From positions 12,178,001 through 12,242,000 of the forward strand of contig NC_062246.1 in NCBI RefSeq assembly GCF_905475465.1: DNA of 64,000 nucleotides. The letters run 5' to 3'. The notes beneath the pieces were generated by a model. It worked only from the letters and a program-made list of their open reading frames with translations. It ran no database searches and had not been told where the DNA came from. Source of the DNA: Pieris napi. Its lineage: Eukaryota; Arthropoda; Insecta; Lepidoptera; Pieridae. Positions 46,801-59,482 of the stretch are shown here, in pieces. Numbering within the stretch: position 1 is the first letter of the stretch; every line of letters begins with the position of its first letter. Both the position numbers and the translations under genes were made by a program.

Positions 46801-47923
46801 TCCATTTTAAATTTTTTTATGGATTTGTTTAGTTTTAGCATAGGTTATAGGGATTGATAGTACAAAAATATTCGAAAATGCTCGTGGTTCCGTTTAGTTC
46901 CAAATACGTCCACGGAGCGCTGCTTGTTGTATCGTGAGAATCAATTTATTATTATTATTATTTTACGGATTGGAGATTCTTTGTACGAAAGGAAATCTCT
47001 GTAGATTTTCGTCCTTATTCAGACGCGCGTCTAGTTGCACAATTTTAACTAAAGTACTGTTTCTGTCAAATAATGTCTATGTTGTGTTTAAAAATGTCAG
47101 TTAAATTACTTTAGTTAACGGTGCAATTCGATTGATAATATTTTTAAGGGGATTTCCCCTACAATAATAGCTATTTTACCGGAGACTTATTTAAGTCTCC
47201 GGTAAAATAGCTATTATTTGTTACAATAAAACAGAATACTTAACTGAAAACATGAGTGGACAAATATTACTCCTAAAAAAATTCATGGTTAAAATTCTGT
47301 TTCTTTTACATCGCATATGAATGTCACTTAAGCCAAATTATACAGATTATCCAAAAACCAAAGAGATCTAAATGTCAATTTATTAAGACATGTACAGAGT
47401 TTTTTGCATAGACTACATTGTCCTATTTAATGCGTTTACATCACAATTAGTATTATTTCACTTATTTATTTTTATCAGGTACCCAACAGCTTACGTGATT
47501 TAAAATTCAACGCAAGAAAAAAATTGCCATGGAAATTTAAATGGCCTTCACGTATAGCGCGCACGTAAAAAACGAAAGTGCGTCTGTCGCAATTTAGGTG
47601 TTTACATACCCCCGTAAAGGGGCTAGTTAAGAACCTTCTTAAGTACCGGTAACTCATAATGCCAGGCTCGCGAGTCCGTTGCCGTCATTTTAAGTATTGG
47701 TTTCCTCATATATCGCTGTTTCCAGGATTTTCCCGAGAAAGACTCTCGTGGGGTACCAGCGACATACCAGATAATAAACTTTGTGGGGTGGAAACCTGAC
47801 CCGACACAACCACAGCCACGAGAAAGAGGCACCGGGGAGGTCTCCCTAAAAGATTTACATAGAATCGACGAAATAATAAAGCATAGTGATAAAATTGAAT
47901 TGAAAGATGAGGATATGAAATAA
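43887..47923 (+). CDS. NDUFAF5: NDUFAF5, complex I assembly arginine hydroxylase, six exons
   Basis: Exons 43887-44169, 44249-44400, 44681-44788, 45332-45477, 46002-46185 and 47726-47923 join in phase to 356 residues (human about 345). A methyltransferase-fold protein of the mitochondrial matrix that hydroxylates an arginine of NDUFS7 during early complex I assembly (known). The first 45 residues have Arg, Lys and Ser but no acidic residue, fitting a mitochondrial presequence. MNIFDRKAK at 42-50 is the family signature. The cofactor loop reads ELGASRGYV (about 93-101). Later blocks are [40 protein letters not shown] and the C-terminal [14 protein letters not shown]. The last exon was found by its acceptor at 47725 and this conserved ending. 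Introns hold a partial SINE and a 56-bp palindrome. Confidence 0.94.
45716..45860 (+). repeat. SINE 5' half in an NDUFAF5 intron
   Basis: Contains a diverged A-box region (TTAGCCTATTGGCTCTAGC), a B-box (GTCGTAGGTTCGATTCCC) and GAACGGTGAAGGAAAACATC. The 3' half of the SINE family is missing. Confidence 0.75.
47163..47218. repeat. 56-bp perfect-armed palindrome
   Basis: Two 27-base arms are exact reverse complements with a two-base spacer. The centre reads GGAGACTTATTTAAGTCTCC. It lies in the last intron of NDUFAF5. Confidence 0.92.
47655..47700 (-). repeat. Repeat family R fragment beside the last NDUFAF5 exon
   Basis: Minus-strand similarity to the family through AAAATGACGGCAACGGACTC and GCGAGCCTGGC. 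It ends about 25 bases before the acceptor of NDUFAF5 exon 6. Confidence 0.6.
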
Positions 47924-47981
47924 ATTATATGATTTAAAGCGGGTTTTATTAAACACCTATACCTGGGGTCGAGACAAAATC

Positions 47982-48023
47982 ACTTTGCGACAAGCGTTAC
48001 GTGGGTAACGCTTGTCGCAAAGT
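47982..48023. repeat. 42-bp hairpin just past the NDUFAF5 stop
   Basis: Two perfect 19-base arms (ACTTTGCGACAAGCGTTAC and its reverse complement) surround GTGG. It begins 59 bases after the stop codon, so it probably lies in the 3' untranslated region. A short T-rich run follows. Confidence 0.9.
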
Positions 48024-48559
48024 TATTTTTTTAAGAGAACTGAATTAGCCTGTATATCAACCAATTTGTTTCATTATTTTGCAATTTTCCTGGCATAAGA
48101 GTTATAAGTAACATTGTTTGATGACCTATTCCCGATTGTTTGTGAGAATTACCTATTAACGAAACAAACTCGGCATAGTTTCGTAATTCTAAAATATTGT
48201 GTTTGATTTGTGTTAGTAAAATTATACTCTTAGGGATAACAAAAAAAGGAAAAATATAAAGATATGATTTCGAGTTTTTGTCTGTATTCTTATTTTGTCA
48301 GCTGGTGTGATTTGTGTTATCTGCGTTTATTTTAATATTCGATAAAACCATAAAAACTTGAGAAGTAGAATACTTGACTATTGTAATTTATTAAATGGTA
48401 ACATCGATGATGGACTCCGCGCGAAAATTATGATTCTAATTGGGGTTAGTAGTGAAACTTTACTTCGATTCCCGAAAAAAAAATCGAAGTTTTTTTTGAC
48501 TAACTAAACTTTTGTTTTTAATGTTTGCATATGTGTAGGCGTTATTTAGAGCTAGCAAT

Positions 48560-48818
48560 AGGACAGTGTTTAGTCTATATTTGTACGACCCGGGACGCAT
48601 GCGCGATCCAGGCAGCTAGAAGCAGTTTCAAAATGGCTACCGCCTAACGCTGTCTCCCGATTGATTTTTTTATTCCATACGTTCTTACACCGGCTTCGAC
48701 AAAAACACCGAAACGACCGCGATTTTTATAAATAAAACCTTTATTTGACACGTTCAAAAATAAATAACCCATTTATAATGTGCCAGTGAAGTTTGTGTTA
48801 CCGTAATTTCAAAAATAG
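48560..48818 (+). promoter_or_regulatory. Candidate promoter and non-coding first exon
   Basis: A GC-richer block (CGGGACGCATGCGCGATCC near 48591, ACGCTGTCTCCCG) ends in a consensus donor, AAATAG/GTGAGT at 48819. There is no open frame. By position it could be the first exon of the fatty acyl-CoA reductase gene whose coding starts at 63505, which would imply a first intron of about 14.6 kb. That link is inferred. Confidence 0.35.
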
Positions 48819-49864
48819 GTGAGTACTTATTCAATTATCTAAGTAATTTTCTTTTTACTCTCATATTATATACTGACCTACAAACAGTGACCTATAAAGA
48901 TATAATGCGGCGTTAAACGCCGTTCCAATTTTGAATTTGACATTTTATTTTTTTTATTAATGATTCAATGACATAATAATCTAAAGAGGTTTTACCTAAT
49001 TTTGTGAGGTCTCAAAATTATATATTTGTCCTTGTCGGGCCTGAATGAGGCGATAAGCATGCGCACTCTCTCAAACGATGAGATAATTTTTAATGGATCT
49101 AGGCGTGCCGTATACCTAAAAAAGGCGTTTACCCCAATGTATGTAATATATGATATTAAAATATCGTTAAAGAACTGTGAAACCTAACATACATGTAGCT
49201 TATAACCTAGAGTGGCACCGATTCCTTATGTCTGGTGAAATTTTCTCTTCCCTGAGAATCTAACCCACATATGCATGTAAATTATATAAGTAACGTTTAA
49301 ACATAATCCATTTGATAAATATTCTGAGAGAATTACAAAAGAAGGAATATCTTTATCTCTCACGCCCTTACTCTTAAATCGCCACAGCAATTTCAATATT
49401 TGCTATACCAAATATCGAATTTGAAACTGAAAAGTCTTATATCAAACTTTTCCTCGGCGTATGTAGACGTTACTGTACCTCAATAGGTAGTTCAATAACT
49501 AGAAGGCTCTATTTGATTGGCGGCATTATAATATTTGTTTTAGATTAGCAGACTGATCATTACTTGCCAGAAATGATTAATATATCATTGTATATGTGCC
49601 ATTGAGTTATTGTATAGACACACAAACATGATGACTACATATTTGTAAACTCAAACAAACAATATACATTTATTAAACACAGAGCATAAACAATTTCAAT
49701 TATAATTTCCGCTCGCGAATTCTCTTGCTAATTAACAATAATAAAAACTTTAAAAACATGAAGTCTGAAAACTAAATAACATAAAACTCGTTCTGGTCGA
49801 CGAATTAATTTTTTTAATCCGCAGTCTGTCTGGATCTGTCTGGATCCGCAGTTGGATAGTTAAC

Positions 49865-50215
49865 TTGTTACATTCAAATTCATAATCATTTAGGTAATAC
49901 AATGTTCACTTATGAACGTCAATAAAGTAATTCATATTAAATGCTTCTAATTTTACATTTAGTGCCAGTTCTCAAATGAAGGATGAACGGACGAGAAGAA
50001 CTGAAGAACTGAATAAACTCTCCGCCACTCTTTTTGATTGCCAAGTTTTTTGTTTTACAAAATGTTTGTAAGGAGCTGCAACCATTACACCATGTTCCAC
50101 ATGACAACTTTAAATAATTAACTATAATAATAAAAAATATAAATATATAAACGAAAAAAACAAAGATTTGTCCTCTATCAGCAGGTGGCATGGAGAAATA
50201 GGAGCACGTACTTAC
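49865..50215 (-). repeat. Interspersed repeat family L, long copy
   Basis: On the minus strand it carries CTCCTATTTCTCCATGCC, AGAGGACAAATC, GTGTAATGGTTGCAGCTCC, AGAGTGGCGGAGAGTTT and GACGTTCATAAGTG. It parallels the copy at 18425-18750. An 84-codon frame across it is the repeat, not a gene. Confidence 0.8.
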
Positions 50216-50534
50216 ATTCTCGTGGGAACAACACGCAAATACTTAGTCGAAATAACTAACATCACCGCAAACACTAATTCAAGTCCTGTGTCACAAGTCC
50301 ACTAATCCAAGTGACTGGTACACCAAAAGTAGCACCCGTCACGAGTATGACGCATGGCCAGCCATCAGCCCCTATCGATATATTTTAGGGAAAGAGACAA
50401 CCCAACGCATGGACGCCACTACAAGCATACGATGCGTATGCCCCATTTCTTTAGGACGGACCCATTTTGTCCTTCAAAAGAATTACCATACAACTGTGTA
50501 TAGTTTTTCGCCTCAGATTGCATCGGTTTCCTTT

Positions 50535-50680
50535 TATTTTTTATCGTTAAATAGGCTATCAGTCAGATCTGACAGATGTCGATTTGTGGGTCTAAGACAC
50601 GACCTTTTTCCTCACGATAAAAAGACACGAAAGCCGTGATTGGAATCGATGACCTCAGAGTTGGGAGTCCTATGGAAGTT
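50535..50680 (-). repeat. Degenerate SINE
   Basis: Weak match to the SINE body through GTGGGTCTAAGACACGACC and a B-box region (GAGGTCATCGATTCCAATC on the reverse strand). Both ends are eroded. Confidence 0.45.
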
Positions 50681-50907
50681 GAATTTTGCGATCGATACAC
50701 CCAAATTCCCTTAGCGAGATCTGTGAATATTTATTCAGGTACTATTGAGGTATTTATTGACTAAATCAATTCAGACAGAATACAAAATTCTACCCGTATC
50801 ACCTCGACTTCCGTTCCACAACTAAGCGTTTTTAAGGCAGTTTTAGCTGTCCACTGAAGTATTTCCGAACTAATTCGACTTATGGTCTAAGAAAAGAGCG
50901 TGCCAAT

Positions 50908-51010
50908 TCTTAAAAGGCCGACAACGCACTTTCGAGCCCTCTGGCAATGTATGTGTCCATGGGCGGCGGTATAGCTTAACATCAGGTGAGCCTCCTGCTC
51001 TTTTGCGCAC
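50908..51010 (+). repeat. Repeat family R copy
   Basis: Reads AATTCTTAAAAGGCCGACAA, CTTTCGAGCCCTCTGGCAAT, GTGTCCATGGGCGGCGGTAT and AACATCAGGTGAGCCTCCTG. Confidence 0.8.
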
Positions 51011-51169
51011 TTTTATCTAAAAAGCATTGAATTTTTCAATTCTGATCAATTAAACTTTAACTGTCAAATTTATTTATGGGATTTGACATAAGGTTTATAG
51101 ATATTTAATCTCATAAAAGGTTACACTAAATTTAAAATCTGTCTTCCTATGTGTGCTATGTGCATTCCA

Positions 51170-51320
51170 GCCAGTTCTTCTCTCCCGTTCTACGCCCTTG
51201 ATTTGAGAACTGGCAGTAAATGTTAAATTAGACGCATTAATATGTATTTCTTTACTGACAAGTCATAAGTGTACATTATGTTACCTATATGATTAAATGA
51301 TTTTTTACTTTTTACTTTTA
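51170..51320 (+). repeat. Interspersed repeat family L, 3' part
   Basis: Starts GCCAGTTCTTCTCTCCCGTT, then TACGCCCTTGATTTGAGAAC and CATAAGTGTACATTATGTTA, ending TATGATTAAATGATTT. Confidence 0.8.
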
Positions 51321-51909
51321 GTACCAAGGTCTATATATCTAGACAATATCAGATATTGAATCTTCAGGTAAGCTATTAGTGAATACGAGAGTCATATCCT
51401 GACTCTAAGATGAAAATTAAAAATCTCTTGTACTACTGTGGAATAAATAAAATATGACGATAATTAGGGCTGTGCCACGTTTGTAAGCAATATTGTAACA
51501 GTTGTATATGTTGTTAATTAAATATTACAATTAAAAACGTTATCTTCGAACTTGGTTTTTTAGTCCCCTATTACGTTACTATCCAGGCGATCGGACAGAT
51601 CCATGGCAGGAAACTCAAATAGGGGAGTGCCTATTCTCCCCTATCCAAGAAAGGGACTTTATTTACTAAGCTAGGTCTGGTGGGCTTGTCGTCTCCCTCC
51701 GGACTCGAGCGAGGACTACTGCCGTAAATATACTCAAGTTGGAGCCCGCTGGCAGCCGGTGTTACCTGTTGCCTCATTGGACTTTAAAACCAACTCAAAA
51801 CATAAGCTATTCATTACTTCGACTTGACCACATTGTGTTTCACTATAAAAAAACATAACTTCAACTTTTACTTAACCTGCTGATCAATCCTCTTAAAAAT
51901 AAATCAAAT

Positions 51910-52205
51910 CAAAATAATTTATTCATTTAGGTAACACAATCTACACTTATGAACGTCAAAAAGAAATAAATATAAAAGGCTAAATTCTTCTAATTTTACA
52001 TTTACTGCCAGTTCTCAAGGGCGTACATCAGACGAGAAGAACTGGCAATAAAGTTTTTTTGTTTAACACAATGTTTGTGGAGCTGCAACCATTTCACCAT
52101 ATTCCACGTTACATCTTAAGTAATTAATAGTTAATTAATAATTTAAAAACAAAGAGTAGTCCTCTATTAACAGTTGACATGGTGAAATAGGAGCACGCAC
52201 TTACA
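51910..52205 (-). repeat. Interspersed repeat family L copy
   Basis: Minus strand: GTGCGTGCTCCTATTTCACC, GTGAAATGGTTGCAGCTCC, GCCAGTTCTTCTCGTCTGAT, GACGTTCATAAGTGTAG. The AGAGTGGCGGAGAG core is deleted here. It lies close to the opposite-strand copy at 51170, so the two form a loose inverted pair. Confidence 0.78.
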
Positions 52206-52477
52206 AGAAAGATTTTTCTAAATTGGTCCAGACGTCTTCGAGCAACCGGAGAGCGTACATAAGAAATAACAAACTGGAAATCTCTTATTAAGAAGTTACT
52301 TACTTTTTGAAAGCTTTTTGCTACTGTACAGTAGCATGTTCTATCATTGCAAGCTGGCAGTAGTCAGCATAAACCTATTCACGGGTTATATGTACTGATA
52401 ATCTTCTAAGTCTGTGATTCAATTATAATATGACGTCATTTGACTTAAGAAAATTCTTAAGTCCTTCAAGAGCGTGC

Positions 52478-52575
52478 CGACTTGTAACAGGCCGGCAACA
52501 CATCCGCGAGCATGCAGAGTGAGTGCCTATGGACGGTGGTATCACTCAACATCAGGTGAGCCTTTTCAGCCCATT
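52478..52575 (+). repeat. Repeat family R, diverged copy
   Basis: Reads ACAGGCCGGCAACACATCCG, then GGACGGTGGTATCACTCAAC and ATCAGGTGAGCCTTTTC. Confidence 0.7.
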
Positions 52576-53036
52576 GCCCACCCTACAAAAGCTACTTATT
52601 TCTTGTCTACTGGTGAATTATGCGATTAGAGACTACCATCGAAATCCTTATTGAAGATACAGGGTGTGCTCGCCGATTGAAAATCTAAGCTTAACTCCTT
52701 TTAATCGTCTTCCTCATTCAGCTCATTAAGTTCGAATTTCAGTTCGGGCTTTGATTCCCAAATAAAACAAGCTACAGACAATGTATGATAGTTGGGTATT
52801 CTGTAGACAATAACGTGCCGTAACCAGTTAAAAGTGGTAACTCGTTTAATTTGATTATGTTTCCGTTGGAAGCGTCTAGTTAAAGCATGGAACGCGATCT
52901 ACATTTTGACACGGTTTTAAATTTTAATATATAAAAACAGAAAATACTTTTTTCGATTACATATTATATTAAGTATGGGATTGTTGTCATATATACGGAC
53001 CTAGAGAGTAAAAAGTATTTAAATCTTTAAAAAAAA

Positions 53037-53293
53037 CCAGTTACAACCTTTTTCGGTCTGGGCCTCAGATTTCTCTATATGTTTCATGATCATATGTCAA
53101 TCTAATTGTGTTGGTTATCAGCCTCCTGTATCTGAGACACGCCGTCGTTTTGTTGGGTGTAAGCCGAGCGAGCCAGTTTGCTCACGATATTTTCCCTACC
53201 TTACGAGCGACTGTTAAATGCGCACATAGGAGGAAAGCCAGGTCCAGCCGGATTCGAACCTACCACGAAGAAACCACTAGGCCAATACTGCTG
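53037..53293 (-). repeat. tRNA-derived SINE
   Basis: Minus strand: CAGTATTGGCCTAGTGGTTT A-box region, B-box GTAGGTTCGAATCC, and the body to CCGAAAAAGGTTGTAAC. It is followed within 65 bases by a family L copy. Confidence 0.8.
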
Positions 53294-53356
53294 CGATTTA
53301 ATCATTTACTTTTAAATCATTTTTACTATTATTATTTAAAATTTAAATCTAATGCT

Positions 53357-53575
53357 TGGAATTGATTTGCTCCAGTTCAAACAATTTGTATGACTCAAAA
53401 CATGGCGATTAAAAAGAGTGGCGGAGAGTTTCTTGCCAGTTCTTCTTGCCCGCTCTACGCCCTTGACTTGCGAACTGGTAGTAAATGTGATATAAGAATC
53501 AATTTAACTTCTTTTCTGTTGGCGTTCATAAGTGGTCTTTGTCTCTATATGAATAAAGTTATTTTGTGTTTGAGT
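53357..53575 (+). repeat. Interspersed repeat family L copy
   Basis: Nearly identical in layout to 8700-8915: GATTTGCTCCAGTTCAAAC, AAAAAGAGTGGCGGAGAG, GCCAGTTCTTCTTGCCCGC and ATGAATAAAGTTATTTTG. Confidence 0.82.
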
Positions 53576-55293
53576 TAACTTATATTATTAATTAGACTTA
53601 ACAGTTACTTATGACATTTGGGTAACATATTTTAGATTTTGTCATATATCAATCTATATAATCCTTAATTTTTTACTAAATTCCGTTACCAAGGTGCACC
53701 ATTATACAAATTAACAAAAACTATATTAAAACGTATTATTATACAATCAAAGGATTTGGAAATGAAGACATATCTTTGACATTATATAATTGTTAAGTTT
53801 TTTATCGGTTACATAACGTCGACGCTAGAAAATCGCATAACCAGTTTATTTTACTATAATAAAAATTTGAAACACGTACTTCAACATGCTATAATTCCAA
53901 TTGACCGTCATTGCAATGTATAATTCAAATTACCTTTAAGTTAAACCCCCTTGAAATATTTTGTAACACCTCTTTTTGTTAAACTGGTTAATTAATTTAT
54001 TTTATTATTAGTATTGCTTCAGCTACTAATAATAACAGTACAGTATACTCTTGATAATTTAAAACTCCAGACCAGAGGTAAATTTCTAATAACCAAGAGT
54101 TCAAAATAACAAGCTTTTAATTAACCACTAGGGTAGGATCTCCAGTAAATAAGAGTTTGATAATTCGTTATTTATTATTTCTATATTATTATTATGTATG
54201 AACAATTAAATACCATTAGTCACAAATTTTTATTTCGAAAAGAAGTCCGTAATCTTCGAGTGAGCGACTACAGACTATCATTGTCAAAACAAATTAAAAA
54301 AAAAACAAATGACAGGTCTGTGTATTATAAACACTTCAAATAATAGTTGAGGCCCGGACTTCAAATTATCGCACGTTGACAAGCAAGATACTATTGTTTT
54401 AACTTCAAATTAGCGAGGGGACCAATTAACATTGGTTTTGAGAATATCAAATTATCGAGTGTCGACTAATATATAATAATCAAAGTGAATACACATTTAC
54501 CAAAAACGTAAATTTCAATAACAGTTTAAAAAAAATATATATATATCAAAATAAATTAGAAAATAATACAGGTTTACATATTTCTTTTTCCGGATATCAA
54601 ACCTCTAACCATCTGCGACACGACGATTTGACGACGTTGACAGATTCACGTGCGAAATGTAGGTCACTAACACTTAAAGTTCAGTGTTCGCCTAATATTA
54701 GATTGCTAGGGATGTCATTCGTTTAAAACAATATTTATATCTATATGTATTCAATAAGTAAGAATTCTGTATAAATCAAAGTGTCAAATAGTAATTTGTT
54801 GTAAATTTATATAATAGAAACCAATATTAAAATTTCAAAAGTTTGTATGTAGTGTAAAAGTACGACGAATTGTATTTGTTAAGTCTTACAAATCGTTAAT
54901 TTAAAAGCTATATTTATATGGCTGATTTTGCGGATTTCTATAATTAATCGATCGAAATGTACCACTTTCTTTGCAAATAAACGATTTATTTATTTATTTA
55001 CTTTATCTTGATAACTGGAATTAGGTTATCTTATCACCAAAATATATTTAAAATCGTGCAAACAGGAAAAATTGTATATGTAATTATAAAAATAATTTAA
55101 CGTTAAGTCACGTAAAACCAAAGAGCAACTCACTGTTTAATAAAAAACCTTAGGTAATAAATTATCTTCACGCCCAGCGGACGGCGGAGGTTAAAGTAAG
55201 TAAATATACCTGTGATTTGTATTATATAACATGTTTTAGCTATGATTATATTTGTCAGTAGTGCCAGGCTATATAAACCGTGACTCCATGTTT

Positions 55294-55822
55294 TGAAGTG
55301 AAACTTCTTTAGGCGCATGAGGGTAAAATTTTTACGGAACGTCACGAAGCGGTGCAGCGTTTTTGTCGATTTTTTTCTATAATAAAGATGTGCTAGTATA
55401 ATACTGTAGTGCAATTATTCATACTTGAACACCAATGGTGTTTTTAATACATATCAATATCATTATTATTTTATTAAGTAACAGAATTACCATTTTTTTT
55501 GTTGGTTTTGTATTTTTAAGGGCACAGAACTAAGACCTTTTTGCTAAGACCCAGTTGGCTATTTTAGAAAATGTGGACATAAGTTAGCAATTATGATAAT
55601 AATTAATTTGTTATATTATTTGGTAATTGTTACCACATTTATGGTGGTATTTCTATATAAATAACAACTAATTTTAGTTCTGGTTTTTAAGTAGTTTTAG
55701 TATCATTCATTAATAAAGAAAGACTGGCATAATTAAATTATGGGATTTGGGCAGTTTAATTACTCAATAATTAATTTACAAAGAAATTTCACTTCTGACA
55801 TGTGTACTTTGTACGCACGCAC
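55294..55822 (+). mobile_element. MITE family A, third copy
   Basis: Left end TTGAAGTGAAACTTCTTTAG with GCATGAGGGTAAAATTTT and GCAGCGTTTTTGTCG; right end AAAGAAATTTCACTTCTGAC with GTGTACTTTGTACGCACGC. The interior differs from the copies at 13001 and 15957, so this may be a subfamily or a copy with inserted sequence. Confidence 0.65.
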
Positions 55823-56974
55823 TTTTTTTTAATGCAAAGGGGCAGGAGGCTCACCCGACGTTAAGTGATAACGTTATTTTTTTAATCGACCTAAGTAACT
55901 GTGAGCTATTATTGAATGAATCTGATGATCGATACATACATCTGTACATCTGGTAATTACGCACCATACTTTCTAACGATACTCGTAATCGAACGTACGT
56001 AAACGGCGAAAGACGTAGGTACGTTTAGAAAGGAGACAAGATTCGATAGGATTTTGTCAGACGAGAAAGTTAGTTCACGCTTTTACTTTGTATGAACTGC
56101 AGGGTTTCAAGTAAATGTAGTCGCGCTAGTCGATGGTAAAAATCAGTGTACAAAGTGGCAATTTAATAAATGGCTTCTTAGTGCCGAAATATAGTGAAGA
56201 GTGACAGCCCTAACTCCATTCCCGCGCCTTATAATGTAAGGATATCCTCATTTGGCTAATATTGTTTATATTGAGAGAAAAAATGCTTCTTTGTATCTGT
56301 GCGAAATGAATTTTGGGCTTTTTTGGCCCCTGATATTGTTTTTAAAGATCCAAAGCAAAATAAAGAGTACTTTTAAAAACTCATGCGGTATACGAATTTC
56401 ATTTCTATTTTATATATTTCTGTGCCAACCAGGAATTATCAAGGGTTCAGGAAGAATCTACCTGAGGATCTTTGGGTAACGCATAGTGCTTACCTTAACC
56501 ATGAACTCGAATTCATTTTTTTTTAACTCTAACGGAAATGCTTTGAAAAGATGAATGGTCTTCAGCATCTATTCGAATTCACCAAATTGCTTTTCAACAG
56601 TATAAAATTATACTAATAATAAGTCTTGAGGAATCGCACCCCATAATAGATTCGATTTATATTAAAAATATTCCGACGATTCCAGACTCTCACGCAGTTA
56701 AAAACACCAAGTAGTCGCTAAATTTTAGCCTACCCAAAGTTATATAGACACACATATATATACATATACAAGTGAAGTTACGCGACCATGTATTGGGACA
56801 TATTTATGCGTGTGTTTTTCTAATAATATTCATTTATAACCAAATTGTTTCATACCAACCGCCTTCTACCAATAGTTTAGAGTTCCGAGTGATTTATGCC
56901 TTTTATTTTTTAAGTAAGCTATAAAGTGAACAACATTTTTGTAACGTCATATATTTATGAGTCGTGGTTTCCGA

Positions 56975-57125
56975 AATTAATAACGGATAGGTATCGCAAG
57001 ACAGCGAGGAAATGCTGCCAGCGTTAAAGGTACACTGCCATACGTGCCAAACCTTTTAATTTTGTTTTAATTTTATTTTTATTATTACGATGTAGGTTAA
57101 GAAAATTGTAAATACTGTATATTTG
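56975..57125 (+). repeat. LINE family C 3'-end fragment
   Basis: Reads ATAGGTATCGCAAGACAGCG, GGAAATGCTGCCAGCGTTAA, and TTACGATGTAGGTTAAGAAA; 5'-truncated. Confidence 0.75.
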
Positions 57126-58261
57126 ATTATCTTTAAAAAAAAATATCAAAAACATGTTTTACTTTTAATTGTTTCTAAGCAGCTTTTCGAAATCGAAATT
57201 CTTAATAACCCTACAAGATAAATCAATCTTATAAAGATCATTTATTATAATACCTCCAGTTGTTTTTACTTTAAACATTAAGATGTAACTTTCTTTATTA
57301 TAGAAGCGTAATGTTTATCTTTCTTCAGTGCGCCTGCGTTTCTCGTCGGGAAAAGAAGTGTGTCATATAAAATTGTGATTGGGTACGTAACCAATATCAA
57401 TATTATTTTTAATTTCATTTATTATTCAGCAGTAGTTCTTGAATTAAATTATCAATGGTAGAATATATAATATTTGTAAAGAAAAGTGTAACTCAAGACG
57501 TTCAGTTATTTAAGAAGGAAGTTATAGATTGGGCAGTGAATCCTTTAGCATACGGTGTGGTGGAAATTAAAACGTAAAAAAGTTTGTACGTAGCGCATTT
57601 GTAATTTAAAACCATAAGTAGAGAAATAAATTAGGAATTCAAAGAAATAATGCTTTTAAATTAAATAATTAACTGCGTGCTTTTAGGTTTTTTGATTTAA
57701 TTTACATTTTTCGATACAAACCAACCAATAGGTAAGCTATTTTTAACCATAATGTGTGAGACATACGAATTTCGTTTTCGAAAGTAATTTGAATAGTTAA
57801 GTTTTACGTTTATACTGGTCATTTTGTGAGTATTTTATCTAGTTTTAATTTATTTATATCAGAAAAATACGAATACTTTATTAGACTTCGAAAATGTTTT
57901 ATTTATTATTTCTTTCAAAAAATTATTCTGATTGATCCATTTTTCTAACAAATACAATTTATGTGTTTTGCGTACTTTAACTATTTCCTGAAAGTATGTC
58001 GACGCTAAAGTTTATCTCTAAAAGGCTTGTCCAACAGGAAATTTTGTGCAAGAAAACCTTATCTATTTGATTGATTCACTTTCTGGATAAGCACTGATAA
58101 ACGATTCGGTCATTATATTATATTTTTATAATCGTTATAAAACGTTGCATAAGCTAAATTCTTAATAACAGTGAAAGTAATGACAAAACTTGAAGAATTG
58201 TTAATAAATACGTGAGCTATCAATAAATTAATTCATAATTTAAATTTATATAATGAATATA

Positions 58262-58520
58262 CACTATTTACAATATTCTTAATCTAAATAGTAATAATAA
58301 TAATTAAAAATTAATAAATAGAAAATTAAAACAGATTTAAAAATATGGGCCCTGTTGCAGTGTACTTTTATACTTGTACTACTATATTTGTTGTATACTA
58401 CTAAGAAATAGACAAGTAACGAATGAAAAGATATTAGAGTCTTTAAAATTTAAATTTGCCACAGGGACCAAACTTTTAAAATTTGTTTTAATTTTTTATT
58501 ATTACTTTTAGGTTACGGAA
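58262..58520. repeat. Two facing LINE family C 3' tails
   Basis: A minus-strand tail at 58262-58375 (GGGCCCATATTTTTAAATC on the reverse strand) faces a plus-strand tail at about 58455-58520 (GCCACAGGGACCAAACTTTT, TACTTTTAGGTTACGG). They form an inverted arrangement about 80 bp apart. Confidence 0.55.
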
Positions 58521-59212
58521 ATGGAAAATACAAATACGAATAATGTAATAAATAAAATAATATTCCTATTTACATAATGCTAAATGTATAGTTTGTTTTG
58601 ATTTGAAATTACGAACATTTCTAATTTTATAGACTTTCGCGTTGATGAACGTACATTACACAATACACATCCTTCCAAACGTTTTCTTGAAATATGTATA
58701 AAAAATGCCCAAATCAACTAATTCTCTTTTGATAATTGAATCCCGGAATTATGGAACTTTGACTTAACCTATAAACTTCTCAGCTATGAATGAATTATTT
58801 GTAATTTCTCCGACTTTCACTGACACACTAAAATGATTTGTCACAGTTGGTGACTCACCATTGGCTGACAACGCTACAACATAGCCACGTTGGAAATGCA
58901 CGTTTCAGACCCTAATGGTATGCAAACCGCCACTGGCTCACGTGCTGGTTTTTAATGTGGTTGAAGGTCTTCGGTTCGAATAACTGCAAAAATTTGTAGA
59001 GCAGAAGACTGAACACGTACTTTTATCGCATATTAGTTCAGGCACCTCTCATTTGAATTCGCGATTATAACGGATTCAATAGTACTTAACCGGAGCTGAA
59101 TATTCGGTAGTGGGCTGATTAATTTTAAAGAACGCATTATTACGTGCCTATCTGATACCTAATCCACTGTTTTGCTAGTATTTTTCCTGTATTATTGCAT
59201 TTTTTTCTGTAG

Positions 59213-59482
59213 AGCAGGCGTAGTGGCTTTAGCGTGCGACTCTTATACCCGAGGTCGTAGGTTCGATCCCCGGCTGTGCACCAATGGACTGTCTGTCTAT
59301 GTGCGCATTTAACATTTGCTCTGACGGTGAAGGAAAACATCGTGAGGAAACCGACATGTCTTAGACCCAAAAAGTCGACGGCGCGTGTCAGGCACTGGAG
59401 GCTGATCACCTATTATATTAAAAAATTATCATGAAACAGATTCAGAAATCTGAGGCCAAGACCTAAAGAGGTCACGCCACTG
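59213..59482 (+). repeat. tRNA-derived SINE, plus strand
   Basis: Opens GCAGGCGTAGTGGCTTTAGC (A-box), then GGTCGTAGGTTCGATCCCCG (B-box), TGTGCACCAATGGACTGTC, AAGTCGACGGCGCGTGTCAG and the tail GTCACGCCACTGATTTATTT. This is the clearest copy for orientation, with the promoter boxes at the 5' end and the GATTTATTT-like tail at the 3' end. Confidence 0.88.

Noticed and set aside
49937..50191. 84-codon minus-strand frame
   Set aside because: It is a read-through of repeat family L, with the same peptide stretch in the copy at 18425-18750.
57466..57588. 40-codon frame starting MVEYIIFVKKS
   Set aside because: Short, no recognisable product, and no convincing splice context.
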